Positions 9,251-18,915 of a DNA stretch of 64,000 bases are shown here, one piece after another. The notes under the pieces are model-generated. The model had not been told where the DNA came from, ran no database searches, and worked only from the letters and a program-made list of their open reading frames with translations. The stretch is from CBDATA01 sp965202845. Lineage in GTDB: Bacteria > Acidobacteriota > Vicinamibacteria > Marinacidobacterales > Marinacidobacteraceae. The stretch's first letter is position 1, and the number at the start of each line of letters is the position of its first letter. A program made the translations under genes and the position numbers. The DNA lies in contig OZ241856.1 of NCBI GenBank assembly GCA_965202845.1, forward strand, positions 2,666,001 through 2,730,000, given 5' to 3'.

Positions 9251-9455
9251 TCAAATCTCCGCTTTTCCCCTGCCTTCGGCGACGCTGAGCAGCGCGGGGA
9301 ACGCCACCAGGGCGTCGTCCAAGGGGGGGGGCCCGGGTTCCCTCGATGCGCGACGCGAGCGCCGCCGAAGCCGGGCCGATGCGTGGGAGCAACGCGCGCC
9401 ATGCGATCCGGTCGTCGGGAGGGAAGCATCCGACGTGGTAGCGAACTGTCGGCAT
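9231..9455 (-). pseudogene. Remnant of a Fic/DOC-family protein N-terminus
   Basis: The reading MPTVRYHVGCFPPDD, then LLPRIGPASAALAS and RIEGT, resembles the start of Fic-family AMP-transferases, where a Y-x-x-G-x-FPP segment and a G-P-A-x-x-ALA segment are separated from SSRIEGT by about 40 residues. Here the two parts are fused, as if that stretch were deleted. A run of nine G (9323-9331) follows and the frame breaks down; no HxFx(D/E)GN active site exists downstream. The rest of 9148-9543 shows only the repeats described separately. The family assignment rests on a short match. Confidence 0.45.
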
Positions 9456-9543
9456 CGTCTCCCCCGTTTTTTCCCCGTCCGCGCGAATGGGGTGGCGGCG
9501 GCGGCGGGGAGGAGAGTACCCCGTCGCCGCCGGGGCGCGCGGA

Positions 9544-11967
9544 TCAGAAGAACCGGATCGAGTAGCTCACCCGGAAGCCGCGGCCCATCTGCGCGGCCAG
9601 ATCCTTGATGAACGAGGTGTGGTGGCGGTACTCGGTGTTCGCCAGGTTGTATCCGCGCAGCGAGATGTTCGAGACGGTGTGGGCGGTCAGGAACACGTAC
9701 GACGCGGTGATGTCGAACACCGCGTAGCCGTCGGTCGCGGTCTCGGTGTGGTAGAGCCGATCCATCCGTGTGGCCCACCGCATGCGCGGCGAGAAGCGGA
9801 AGTCGCCGATCGGCACGTCCAGCCGCACCTGCCCGCCGAGCGGCGGAATGCGCGGGGCGGATTCGTCGGTTCCGGTGAGTTTCGCGTCCACATAGGAGGC
9901 GTTCGCCACCAGTTCGGCACCTCCGAACATCACGTGCCCCTCCACTTCGTATCCCTGATAGACCGCGTCGGATTGCAGCCATTCGAGAACCTGCAGTCCT
10001 CCCTCCTCCTCCCCGGTGGCGGCGCCGAAGATGAAGTCGGAGATGCCATAGCGGAAGACGCTCGCGCTGCCGATGAAGGCGTCCGAAGCGTGCCGCAGGC
10101 TCAGCTCGAAACCCAGGGAGCGCTCCGGATCGAGATTCGGATTGCCGATCTCGAACGCCAGGTTCCCGACATGGGGGCCGAAGTTGTAGAGCTCCTCCAG
10201 CGAGGGGGTGCGGGTGGACAGGCTCGCGGTGCCGACCAGCGACGTGTCATCCGTCAGCGAGAAACGGGCGCCGGCGCTGCCCGAAGAGGCCAGGAAGTTC
10301 CGGTCCATGACCGGGGGCGCCTCGTGCTCCTTTTCCTCGTCGTCACCATGATCGTGATCGTGGTCATGGTCATGGTCGTGCCCATCGTCCGCTGCGGGGG
10401 CATGGCCTGTGGGCTCCATGCGTTCCTCCGTTTCGTAGGCGTTCCGCTCCAGGCGGCCTCCCAGCAGCAGCGCGAGCCGGTCCGTCGCCTGGACCTCGTT
10501 GTAGGCGAAGGCGGCGAAGGCGTTCTGCCGGGTTTTTGGCGCCAGCGCCTCCTCGCCCGCCGCCTGGTAATCCCGGAAGTTGCCCCAGAGACCGACGCGG
10601 CTGTTCCAGCGTCCGACCGGCTTCTTCATCTCGCCGCGGAGCACGAGGGAGCGGTTGTCGAAGTGGGTGGCGACCAGCTCCGTGCCGGTGGCCACGAATT
10701 CCTCGAGCTCGTCCTGGTCGTAGTCGCTGTAGCGCACCGTGAATTCCGCCTCCGGAAACACGAATCCCAGGTCCCGGACCCCGAAGTCGGAGCGGAACTG
10801 GCGCCGGTTCATCGTCACGTCCACCAGCAGCTCGTCCTCGTGCCCGTCTTCCTCCTCTTCCGTTTCCTCGCCGTGATCGTGATCGTGGTCGTGATCGTGT
10901 CCCTCATGTCCGGTCGGCTCCTCCGCATGCGCCCCGTGATCGTGCGCGCCGTGAAATTCGCCGGCGAAGGGAACCCCGTAGCGGGAATCATCGATCCGCA
11001 TGCTTCCGGAGAACCACGCCCGGTCGCCGAAGACGCCGAATCCGGCTTCGCCCTGATCCATCGCCATCGCCGTGTTCTCCACCTTGCCCGCCGGGGCGGA
11101 GTAGTCGTCGGCGCGGTTCGTGTTCCCGCCGCCCCAGGCGAACCAGCCGTTGCCGGAAACCTGGAACCGGGCGCCCCCCCGACGGCTGTTGTCGGCGGAC
11201 GAGTAGTCCGCGTTGGCCTGGCCGCGAAAGCCGGACGGCGGGCTGTGCGCCAGGTGGGATCCCATCGAGATCACATTCACCGCGCCGCCGATCGCGTTGG
11301 AGCCGTAGAGAAGCGTCAGCGGACCGCGGACGACCTCCACCCGTTCCGCCTGGAGCGGATCCACCGGCACGCCGTGGTCGGCGGACTGGCTTCCCAGGTC
11401 GCCGGTGCGGATGCCGTCCTCCATCACCAGCACCCGGTCCCCGTCGAAGCCGCGCACGATCGGACGGGCCGAACCGGGTCCGAAACTCCGCACCGCGATG
11501 CCCGGGGAACCCTCCAGAAGCTCCGCCACATTGCGCGCCGGCTGGTTCTGCAGGTCGAGTCCTTCCATGGCGTGCGTCGAGCCGAACGTCCGGATCGGCG
11601 TCGAGTCGCTGGCCGAGGCGGTCACCGTGACCCGCTCGTGCATCCGATGGCCGGAGCGGAGCCGGATCGGTTCGTCCAGCTCGACCGATTCCTCGTCGGG
11701 GGGCGCGACGATGCGCCGGATTCCGCTCAGGAACCCGAGGTCCACATGGAGCGTGTACGCGGCGAGATGCTCCGCGACTTCGATCTCGAACCGGCCGTCG
11801 TCATCGGTGTAGGCGACCTGGTCGGTCTCGAGAAGAATGACTTCGGCGGCGTGCGCCGGCTCGCCGTTCGACTCGATGACGACAACGCCGGAAATTGTGT
11901 GGGCGGCCGCCGGACCCGCAAGGAGCAGGCCGGCCGCCAGGAAGAAAAGGGAGAATTGCCGTGGCAC
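9544..11967 (-). CDS. TonB-dependent receptor with His/Asp-rich loops, probably zinc uptake (ZnuD-like)
   Basis: This 807-residue outer-membrane receptor uses GTG 11967; AGGAGG (complement of 11977-11982) lies 9 bases upstream and a signal peptide ending GPAAAH follows. After a carboxypeptidase-like N-terminal domain (GVVVIES...DDDGRFEIEV) come the plug (VRGFDGDRVLVMEDG, RVEVVRGPLTLLYGSNAIGG) and a 22-strand-type barrel ending YSIRFF. Two His/Asp/Glu-rich stretches, near residues 339-370 and 522-547, contain repeated HD pairs. Such loops mark zinc receptors like ZnuD; nickel or another metal is possible. It would be powered by TonB-ExbBD, not present here. A small Cys/His exported protein precedes it. 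Confidence 0.88.
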   Translation of the reverse strand: MPRQFSLFFLAAGLLLAGPAAAHTISGVVVIESNGEPAHAAEVILLETDQVAYTDDDGRFEIEVAEHLAAYTLHVDLGFLSGIRRIVAPPDEESVELDEPIRLRSGHRMHERVTVTASASDSTPIRTFGSTHAMEGLDLQNQPARNVAELLEGSPGIAVRSFGPGSARPIVRGFDGDRVLVMEDGIRTGDLGSQSADHGVPVDPLQAERVEVVRGPLTLLYGSNAIGGAVNVISMGSHLAHSPPSGFRGQANADYSSADNSRRGGARFQVSGNGWFAWGGGNTNRADDYSAPAGKVENTAMAMDQGEAGFGVFGDRAWFSGSMRIDDSRYGVPFAGEFHGAHDHGAHAEEPTGHEGHDHDHDHDHGEETEEEEDGHEDELLVDVTMNRRQFRSDFGVRDLGFVFPEAEFTVRYSDYDQDELEEFVATGTELVATHFDNRSLVLRGEMKKPVGRWNSRVGLWGNFRDYQAAGEEALAPKTRQNAFAAFAYNEVQATDRLALLLGGRLERNAYETEERMEPTGHAPAADDGHDHDHDHDHDHGDDEEKEHEAPPVMDRNFLASSGSAGARFSLTDDTSLVGTASLSTRTPSLEELYNFGPHVGNLAFEIGNPNLDPERSLGFELSLRHASDAFIGSASVFRYGISDFIFGAATGEEEGGLQVLEWLQSDAVYQGYEVEGHVMFGGAELVANASYVDAKLTGTDESAPRIPPLGGQVRLDVPIGDFRFSPRMRWATRMDRLYHTETATDGYAVFDITASYVFLTAHTVSNISLRGYNLANTEYRHHTSFIKDLAAQMGRGFRVSYSIRFF

Positions 11968-12065
11968 GGGATGAACCTCCTGAAGGTTTGTGGGCGCGGA
12001 GGAACGAAGCGCCAAAGGCCCGCCGACGGGGGGCCGTTCGTTCCCTGATACGGGGACGCCGACCT

Positions 12066-12341
12066 TCAGCAGGGGGGTGCGCGGGGATTCCCGGAAGACG
12101 CCGGCGCCGCCGGGCGCGGTGGAGCGGAATCTGCAATCCGCCCGCCCATCGGCAGCGACGGAGACCATGCGGCCGGAGCGTCTCCGACAACCGCTGCGTC
12201 CGACGCGCAGGTGCGGCACACGTCGCAACGGGCGTCCCCCCGGTCCGCCGGATGCTCGTGGACGGCGAACGCCAGCGGCGCCGCCGCCAGGGACAGGACC
12301 GCGACGACTGCAAGGACTCGGGTCCACCGTCCGGGGAGCAT
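12066..12341 (-). CDS. Small exported Cys/His protein upstream of the metal receptor
   Basis: This 91-residue protein starts at ATG 12341 with a clear signal peptide (VLAVVAVLSLAAAPLAFA). The short mature part begins VHEHPADRGDARCDVCRTC, a His/Cys cluster able to bind metal, then becomes Ala/Pro rich. Its 3' end is 98 bases before the receptor start on the same strand, so co-transcription is likely. It resembles small exported proteins found beside metal-responsive receptor genes, but I cannot name a family with certainty. Confidence 0.6.
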   Translation of the reverse strand: MLPGRWTRVLAVVAVLSLAAAPLAFAVHEHPADRGDARCDVCRTCASDAAVVGDAPAAWSPSLPMGGRIADSAPPRPAAPASSGNPRAPPC

Positions 12342-12366
12342 GGCTTCCGGCGATACTAGCGCAGGA

Positions 12367-13295
12367 TCACCGGAGCTCCCCGTCCAGCTCCCCGTCCATC
12401 TCCATGTACGCCCGGCCGAGCGCCATGCCGCGCTGGCTGTCCCGGAGCGACCAGGACTCCAGATCGCCGAAATCGGCCTGCTCGATCGCTTCCTCCCGGG
12501 AAAGCCCGAGCCGGTGGAGGCGGGCGGACTCGGCGAGGACCGTCTCGATCGCCTCGATGGCGACGCCCAGCTCCTCCCGCAGGGTTTCGGGATCGTCCAC
12601 GAAGCCGTGTCCGGGAACATTCCAGCGGGCGTTCATCCCCTGGGCGCGCCGGAGCATGGCCGCCCACTCGGTGGGGTAGGCGGAGCGCATCGCCGGAAAC
12701 ACCCGGTGGAGGAAGGCCTCGCTCAGGAAGAGCACGCTCTCCTCCGGCAGATGGACGACCAGATCGCCGCCGGTGTGGGCGCGGCCCAGGAACCGGATCT
12801 CGATCCGCCGTCCTCCCAGGTTCAGGTCCAGCCGGTCCCCGGCGATCACCGTCTGCGGCATCGGAATCTCCGGGATGCGCTCCCGGAGGGCCTCCATCGC
12901 CGCAACCGAGTTCCGGTGGACGATGTACTCGATCCCTTCGGGGAACGCGCCGTTGCCGGCGGTGTGGTCCCCGTGGTCGGAAGCGATCACCACGTGGGTG
13001 ATCGGCTGCCCGGTGATCGTTCCGATTTCGGCGACCATCCGGGCGGTCTCCTCAAAGCTGCCTGTCCGTCCGCCACCAGCACGCCCGCATCGGTCACGAC
13101 GAACAGGCTCACGGTGGTGAACAGCTCCTCGCCGGCGGCGCGAAGCTGCTCGTAGGAATACACCCCCGGCGCCAGCTCCTGCACGCGGGGGAAGTCCGCC
13201 TCGGTCCAACCGCGCCGGAACGGGTCGGCGGTGCGCACGGATTCCGTCGCGCCGCAAGCCGCGACCAGCATAGCTGCCAAAAGAACGCGGGACAC
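12367..13295 (-). pseudogene. Metallo-beta-lactamase-fold lipoprotein, frameshifted
   Basis: The N-terminal part starts at GTG 13295 with a lipoprotein signal (LLAAMLVAAC) and runs through GVLVADGQ. The rest, from GSFEETARMVAEI to the end, is in another frame. One C missing near 13061 on the plus strand explains the break. Joined, it gives a ~310-residue MBL-fold hydrolase with HTGGDLVVHLP and VPGHGFVDD. The first metal motif reads SDHGDH instead of HxHxDH, so one histidine ligand is replaced. It is divergent from the S9 peptidase gene. The break could be a sequencing error; activity is doubtful for both reasons. Confidence 0.75.
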
Positions 13296-13355
13296 GAGCG
13301 GAGAGCGTATCCCGGTTAGGATGGGGGAGTTCCCCCCACAGGAGGGCCTGTCCCC

Positions 13356-15788
13356 ATGCGGTTGTCACTTCCGCCCATCCTTCTGGCCGCGACCGCCGTC
13401 GCCACTGCGCAGGAGGGCTACCGGACGCCCCCCGACGCCATTGCCCGGATCGCCGAGGCGTCGCCGACGCCGGGCATCTCGGTCTCCCCGGACAAGGTTC
13501 ACGCGGTCCTGACCCACCGCGCGAGCCTGATTCCGCTGGAGGACCTGGCGCGGAGCGAACTCCGCATCGCCGGTCTGCGGATCGACCCGGCGGCGAACGC
13601 CGGCAGCCGGCGGCGGATGTTCCGCGACCTGACGCTCCAGCGGCTCGACGGCGGGCCGGCGGCGGCGATCTCCGGCCTTCCCGACCCGCTGCGCGGCGAC
13701 CATCTCGCCTGGGCGCCCGACGGAGCGCGGTTCGCCTTCACCCACACCGGGGGCGACGGGGTGGAGCTCTGGGTGGCGGACGTCTCGACCGGCGCCGCGA
13801 CCCGGGTTCTCTCCGACCTGAACGCCATCTTCCGGGACGCGCCGTACCGCTGGCTCGGCGACGGCGCGCATCTCGCCGCGCGGATCGTGGATCCGGACCG
13901 CGGCCCGCCGCCTTCGGCGCCGACCGTGCCGCAGACGCCGGTGATCCAGGAGTCCGCCGGCCGGATTGCCCCGGCGCGCACCTACCAGGACCTGCTGACC
14001 AGCCCGCACGACGACGCGCTGTTCCGCCACTACGGCGCGGCCCGGGCGGTGGTCGCCGACCTTTCCGGCGCCACGACCGAAATCGCCGCCCCCGGCATCA
14101 TCGCGGGGCTCGCCCCCTCGCCCGACGGGAGCTACCTGCTGGTCACCACCATCCACGAGCCGTTCTCCTGGCTGGTTCCGTACTCCCGCTTCCCGCGCCG
14201 GATCGAGGTCCGGGACCGCAGCGGGGCGCTGGTCCACCAGGTCGCCGACCTGCCGCTCCAGGAGGAAGTCCCGATCGACCGCGACGCGGCGCCCACCGGC
14301 CCGCGCTCGGTGAACTGGCGGGGCGACCACGACGCCACCCTGACCTGGATCGAAGCCCGGGACGGCGGTGACCCGCATCGGGACGCCCCGGTCCGGGACG
14401 TGCTCATGCAGCTCGCCGCCCCGTTCGACGGCGAACCCGAAGTCGTCCTCCAGGTGCCCATCCGCATGTCGATGGCGCTGTTCGGCGGCGGCCGGGGCGT
14501 CGCGGTCACCCGCTGGTGGATCACCCGCGCCGAGCAGATCTGGAGCATTCCGGCCGACGGCGAGCCGAACCTCGCCTTCGACACCTCCTACGAGGACCGC
14601 TACGCCGCCCCCGGCAGGCCGCTCAGCGCGACCAACGAGCGGGGCGCGCGCGTTCTCCTCACCTCGGCGGACGGATCGAAGGCGTATCTGACCGCCGAGG
14701 GCGCCTCCCCCGAGGGGAACCGCCCCTTCGTGGACGAATGGGACCTGGAAAGCGGCGCGACCCGCCGTCTCTTCCGCTCCGGCGCCGACTCCTACGAAAC
14801 CCCGCTGGCGCTGCTCGACCCGGAGGCCGGGCTGCTGCTGACCCGGAAAGAGACCCGCACCGATCCGCCCAACTACTTCCTCCGCGATCTCGACGGCGAC
14901 GGCGAGGCGCGCGCCCTCACCGATCTACCGCATCCGTATCCGGGACTGGAGGGCGCGGAGCGCGAACTGATCCGCTACCGGCGCAGCGACGGCATCGAGC
15001 TGAACGCCCTGCTCCACACCCCGCCGGGATACGACCCCGCCCGGGATGGCCGCCTTCCGCTGATCGTCTGGGCCTACCCCCGGGAGTACAAGAGCGCGGC
15101 GGCCGCCGCCCAGGTCCGGGATTCGCCGCAGCGGTTCAGCTTCGTGAGCTGGGGTTCGGCGCTCTACTGGCTGACCCAGGGCTACGCGGTCATGGAAAAC
15201 GCCACCATGCCGATCATCGGCGAAGGCGACCGGGAGCCGAACGACAGCTACGTGGAGCAGCTGGTCGCAAGCGCCCGGGCGGCGGTGGACGAGGCGGTCC
15301 GCCGCGGCGTCGCCGACCCCGAGCGCGCCGCAATCGCCGGGCACTCCTACGGCGCGTTCATGACCGCGAACCTGCTGGCCCATTCGGACATCTTCCGGGC
15401 CGGGATCGCCCGCAGCGGCGCCTTCAACCGCACCCTGACCCCCTTCGGCTTCCAGAGCGAGCCGCGCACCTTCTGGGAGGCGCCGGAGATCTACTTCCGC
15501 ATGTCGCCGTTCATGCACGCCCACAAGGTGAACGAGCCGATCCTGCTGATCCACGGCATCGTGGACAACAACTCGGGCACCTTCCCGATCCAGAGTCGCC
15601 GCTTCTACCACGCGCTCAAGGGGCACGGCGCGGTCGCCCGCCTGGTGATGCTCCCCCACGAGAGCCACGGCTATGTGGCGCGGGAGTCGGTGATGCACAC
15701 CCTCTGGGAGCAGCACCAGTGGCTGGAGCGGCACGTGAAGCACGCCCCGCCGCGCGGCGTGACGACGTCCCTGCCGGCGGAGCGCTGA
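13356..15788 (+). CDS. Secreted S9-family serine peptidase, glutamyl endopeptidase-like
   Basis: This 810-residue protein is preceded by AGGAGG and starts with a signal peptide (LLAATAVATAQ). The first ~550 residues form a beta-propeller-like region. The C-terminal alpha/beta-hydrolase has the nucleophile elbow GHSYGAFM, the acid in IHGIVDNNSG and the histidine in PHESHGY. The segment around NATMPIIGEGD and the spacing match the S9D group containing the plant chloroplast glutamyl endopeptidase. It probably trims peptides in the periplasm or outside the cell. A convergent RND gene ends one base beyond its stop. Confidence 0.9.
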   Translation: MRLSLPPILLAATAVATAQEGYRTPPDAIARIAEASPTPGISVSPDKVHAVLTHRASLIPLEDLARSELRIAGLRIDPAANAGSRRRMFRDLTLQRLDGGPAAAISGLPDPLRGDHLAWAPDGARFAFTHTGGDGVELWVADVSTGAATRVLSDLNAIFRDAPYRWLGDGAHLAARIVDPDRGPPPSAPTVPQTPVIQESAGRIAPARTYQDLLTSPHDDALFRHYGAARAVVADLSGATTEIAAPGIIAGLAPSPDGSYLLVTTIHEPFSWLVPYSRFPRRIEVRDRSGALVHQVADLPLQEEVPIDRDAAPTGPRSVNWRGDHDATLTWIEARDGGDPHRDAPVRDVLMQLAAPFDGEPEVVLQVPIRMSMALFGGGRGVAVTRWWITRAEQIWSIPADGEPNLAFDTSYEDRYAAPGRPLSATNERGARVLLTSADGSKAYLTAEGASPEGNRPFVDEWDLESGATRRLFRSGADSYETPLALLDPEAGLLLTRKETRTDPPNYFLRDLDGDGEARALTDLPHPYPGLEGAERELIRYRRSDGIELNALLHTPPGYDPARDGRLPLIVWAYPREYKSAAAAAQVRDSPQRFSFVSWGSALYWLTQGYAVMENATMPIIGEGDREPNDSYVEQLVASARAAVDEAVRRGVADPERAAIAGHSYGAFMTANLLAHSDIFRAGIARSGAFNRTLTPFGFQSEPRTFWEAPEIYFRMSPFMHAHKVNEPILLIHGIVDNNSGTFPIQSRRFYHALKGHGAVARLVMLPHESHGYVARESVMHTLWEQHQWLERHVKHAPPRGVTTSLPAER

Positions 15789-15789
15789 T

Positions 15790-18700
15790 CTACTTCCGCC
15801 GCCGGAGCATCCGCGAGAGATCGTCGCCCAGGCTGTAGAGCGCCGGGGTCAGCAGCAGCGTGACCCCGGTGGCGAAGGCGACGCCGAAGGCGAGCGAGGC
15901 CGCCATCGGCACCAGGAACTGCGCCTGGATGCTGCTCTCGGCGAGGAGCGGCGCGAGTCCGGCGCAGGTGGTCAGGGTGGTGAGAACCACCGGGCGGAAG
16001 CGTTGCGGCCCCGCAGCCAGCACCGCCTCTCGCACCGGCATCCCGTCGCGCCGGTTGCGGTTGATGAAGTCCAGCAGCACCAGGGCGTCGTTCACCACGA
16101 TCCCGACCAGCGGCACCATGCCGAAGAAGCTGATCATGGAGAACTCCACCCCCATCGCGACGTGCCCGAAGACGGCGCCGGCGAGTCCGAACGGCACCGC
16201 CGCCATGATCACGAAGGGCTGGCTCCACGAGGAAAGCGGGATGGCGAGCAGCGCGAAGATGAGAATCAGGGACAGACCGAAGTTCCGGCGCAGCGCGGAG
16301 AACGTCTCCTCCTGATCCCCGGCGAGTCCGGCGACCTCGAACCGCATTCCCGGAAACCGCCGCTCCAGCTCCGGCAGTGCCCGGTCCCGCAGGTCCCGGA
16401 GCACCGCGCCGGCGGATGCGATCCGGGAGTCCACGTTGGCGTGCACGGTCACCGCCCGCCCGCCGTCCACTCGGTGGATCGCCACCAGCCTCCCGGTGCG
16501 CGCGATTTCGGCCACTTCGCCGATCGGCGCCACCCCGCCGTCGGCCCGCCGCACCCGCATGCCGGTCACGTCCTCGGGGCGCATCCGCTCGGAGCGCGGA
16601 TAGCGCAACATCACCGGGACCTCGTCGCGCCCGCGCTGGATCCGCTGCACCTCTTCGCCGTGGAACGCCTGCCGGATCTGGCGCCCGAATTCGGCGGCGC
16701 CGATGCCGACGCCTTCGCCGCCGGCGCGCGCCCGGGCCACCAGCTCGGGAGCGCTGCCCTCGAAGTCGTCCTTCACCGCAATCACCCCCCGGTAGGCGCC
16801 GAGCGTCGCCTGGAGCGCCGCCGAGCTTTCGAGCAGCTCCTCCATCCCGCTCCCGCGGATCCGGATGGCGATGTCCGACTCCTCGCCCAGCAGCGACGTC
16901 AGGATCGTCGCCTCCGCGCCGTGGGGCAAGGCGCCAATGCGGTTTCGCAGCCGGTCGCCGATCCCACGCGGGGTGAACCCGCGCCGCTCCTCGGCGCGCA
17001 CCAGCTCCAGCGCCACCTGGCCGATGGTGGCCCCGGCCCCGGCGCCCGCGCCGCCGATCGGGCCGCCCGGCCCGCGCGGGAGCTGCTCGCCGACCAGCGT
17101 CGCCATGTTCCGCTGGGGGTCCACCCCGTGCTCGGCCCGGATGTCCTCCCGGACCCGGCGAACCGCCGCTTCGACCAGGGCGACCGCTTCGCCGGTGGCG
17201 GCCGCCGACGAGCCGGGAGGAAGCGAGACGTTGATGGTGACCAGGTCGCTGTCGAGGGGCGGCGTGGTTTCCACCGGAATCCATCCGCCGCGGATCAGCC
17301 CGACCGCCAGCGCGAGCGAGAGGACGCCGAGCGCGACGGCGGCGAGCCGGTTGCCGAGCGTCCAGGCGAGCGCCGGGCGGTAGAGAACGTCGATCGTCCA
17401 GTCGAGCCCTCGCTGGAACCCCGACCGCATCCGCGCCAGCCGGCGGCTGGGACGGACGCCGATCCCGCCGTGCGCCATGTGATGCGGGAGGATCCAGGCG
17501 GCGTCCAGCAGCGAGAAGGCCAGCACCGGGATCACGATCCGGGGGAGCGGCTCCAGCAGGTCGCCCCACACTCCGGGCAGGCCGAGGAGCGGCGCGAACG
17601 CCGCCATGGTGGTCAGCACCCCGAAGACCGCGGGGAGGAGCACCTGCCGCACCCCCCTGACGGCCGCCGCCTCGACGTCGACCTTCGCCCGGGAGACATG
17701 GCGCTGCACGTTCTCCCCGACCACGATGGCGTCGTCCACCACGACGCCGAGCGTCAGGATGAATCCGAACAAGCTGAGCATGTTCATCGTGACCCCGAGA
17801 CCCGGCATCAGCAGGAACGCGCCGAAGTAGGCCACCGGCAGGCCGGCGGCGGTCCAGACGGCGAGCCGGCTGGACAGGGCGCAGAAGAGCACCAGGAAGA
17901 TCAGCGCGAGACCTTGCAGGCCGTTCCGGACCAGCACCTCCATCCGGCTCTCGAAGAGATACCAGGCGTCGAACCAGGGGGTCACCGAGATGCCCTCCGG
18001 CAGGCGGCGCCCGACTTCCTCGATCTCGGCATGCACCGCCTGCGCGGTATCGAGGAGCCGGGCTTCGCTGGCGAGCATCACCTCGAGCAGCGCCGCCGGA
18101 TCCCCGTTCATCCGCGCTGTCCGCTCCACGTCGGCGAATCCGTCGGTCACGACCGCCACATCGCCCAGCGTGACCACCCCGCCGTCGGGCGCGGCGAGCA
18201 GCGGGATGCGGGCGAAATCGGCGGCGGTCGCCGCCTCGGCCTCGGTGCCGAGCCGCACCTCGCCGGTCGCCGAACGCACCGCCCCGCCGGGGACGTCCGC
18301 CGACCCGCGCCGGATCGCCGCCGCCAGCCGGTCGAAGGTGAACCCGAACCGGGTCAGCGCCTCCTCGGAAACCTCGATCCCGATCTCGTACTCCCTCCCG
18401 GTGGCCACGTCCACCCGCGCCACGCCGGGAAGCGCGGCCACCCGGTCCCGCACCCGGCGCGCCGCCTCGACCAGGCTGCGTTCGTCGGCGTCCCCGTGCA
18501 CCGCGATGCGCAAAAGCAGCGGGTCCGGGGTCAGCTCCGAGAGGATCGGCGCCTCCGCGTCCTCCGGCAAGGTGGCGAGCGCGCCCACCCGCTCCCGGAT
18601 TTCGTCGCTCACGCCCGGGAAGTCGGCCCAGCGCTCCACCTCCACGGTGAGCAGCCCGATTCCGGCGGTGGCGACGCCCACGATTTCCTTCACCCCGGAG

Positions 18701-18915
18701 ACGTCCTGGATGGCCTCCTCGAGCGCCACCAGCACGCTCTCCTCGATGACCTCGGCGCCGGCGCCGGGGAAGACGGTGCGGATGTTCAGCGCCGACGACC
18801 GGGTTTCCGGCAGCAATTCCTGGGGAACCCCGGCGACCGTGAAAAGGCCGCCCAGGGTGATGCCGATCAGCATCAGGTTCGCGGCCACCCGGTTCCGTGC
18901 GAACCAGGCGATCAC
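15790..18915 (-). CDS. RND efflux transporter, AcrB/MdtC-like inner-membrane pump
   Basis: The 1041-residue length and layout are those of an RND pump: TM1 at the N-terminus (RVAANLMLIGITLGG), a porter domain, TM2-7 with the proton-relay motif GVVVDDAIVVGEN, a second porter domain and a C-terminal helix bundle (NDALVLLDFINRNRR). It pumps amphiphilic compounds using the proton gradient, with the adaptor and outer-membrane channel encoded just upstream. Its GTG overlaps the adaptor TGA. The closest subfamily appears to be HAE1/MdtC-like; the substrate cannot be read from sequence. Confidence 0.92.
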   Translation of the reverse strand: MIAWFARNRVAANLMLIGITLGGLFTVAGVPQELLPETRSSALNIRTVFPGAGAEVIEESVLVALEEAIQDVSGVKEIVGVATAGIGLLTVEVERWADFPGVSDEIRERVGALATLPEDAEAPILSELTPDPLLLRIAVHGDADERSLVEAARRVRDRVAALPGVARVDVATGREYEIGIEVSEEALTRFGFTFDRLAAAIRRGSADVPGGAVRSATGEVRLGTEAEAATAADFARIPLLAAPDGGVVTLGDVAVVTDGFADVERTARMNGDPAALLEVMLASEARLLDTAQAVHAEIEEVGRRLPEGISVTPWFDAWYLFESRMEVLVRNGLQGLALIFLVLFCALSSRLAVWTAAGLPVAYFGAFLLMPGLGVTMNMLSLFGFILTLGVVVDDAIVVGENVQRHVSRAKVDVEAAAVRGVRQVLLPAVFGVLTTMAAFAPLLGLPGVWGDLLEPLPRIVIPVLAFSLLDAAWILPHHMAHGGIGVRPSRRLARMRSGFQRGLDWTIDVLYRPALAWTLGNRLAAVALGVLSLALAVGLIRGGWIPVETTPPLDSDLVTINVSLPPGSSAAATGEAVALVEAAVRRVREDIRAEHGVDPQRNMATLVGEQLPRGPGGPIGGAGAGAGATIGQVALELVRAEERRGFTPRGIGDRLRNRIGALPHGAEATILTSLLGEESDIAIRIRGSGMEELLESSAALQATLGAYRGVIAVKDDFEGSAPELVARARAGGEGVGIGAAEFGRQIRQAFHGEEVQRIQRGRDEVPVMLRYPRSERMRPEDVTGMRVRRADGGVAPIGEVAEIARTGRLVAIHRVDGGRAVTVHANVDSRIASAGAVLRDLRDRALPELERRFPGMRFEVAGLAGDQEETFSALRRNFGLSLILIFALLAIPLSSWSQPFVIMAAVPFGLAGAVFGHVAMGVEFSMISFFGMVPLVGIVVNDALVLLDFINRNRRDGMPVREAVLAAGPQRFRPVVLTTLTTCAGLAPLLAESSIQAQFLVPMAASLAFGVAFATGVTLLLTPALYSLGDDLSRMLRRRK

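Noticed and set aside
12342..13368. Start of the MBL gene at 13368 in the downstream frame
   Set aside because: The first ~100 residues of that frame are Arg/Gly/Pro-rich nonsense; the true N-terminus with a lipoprotein signal is in the other frame.
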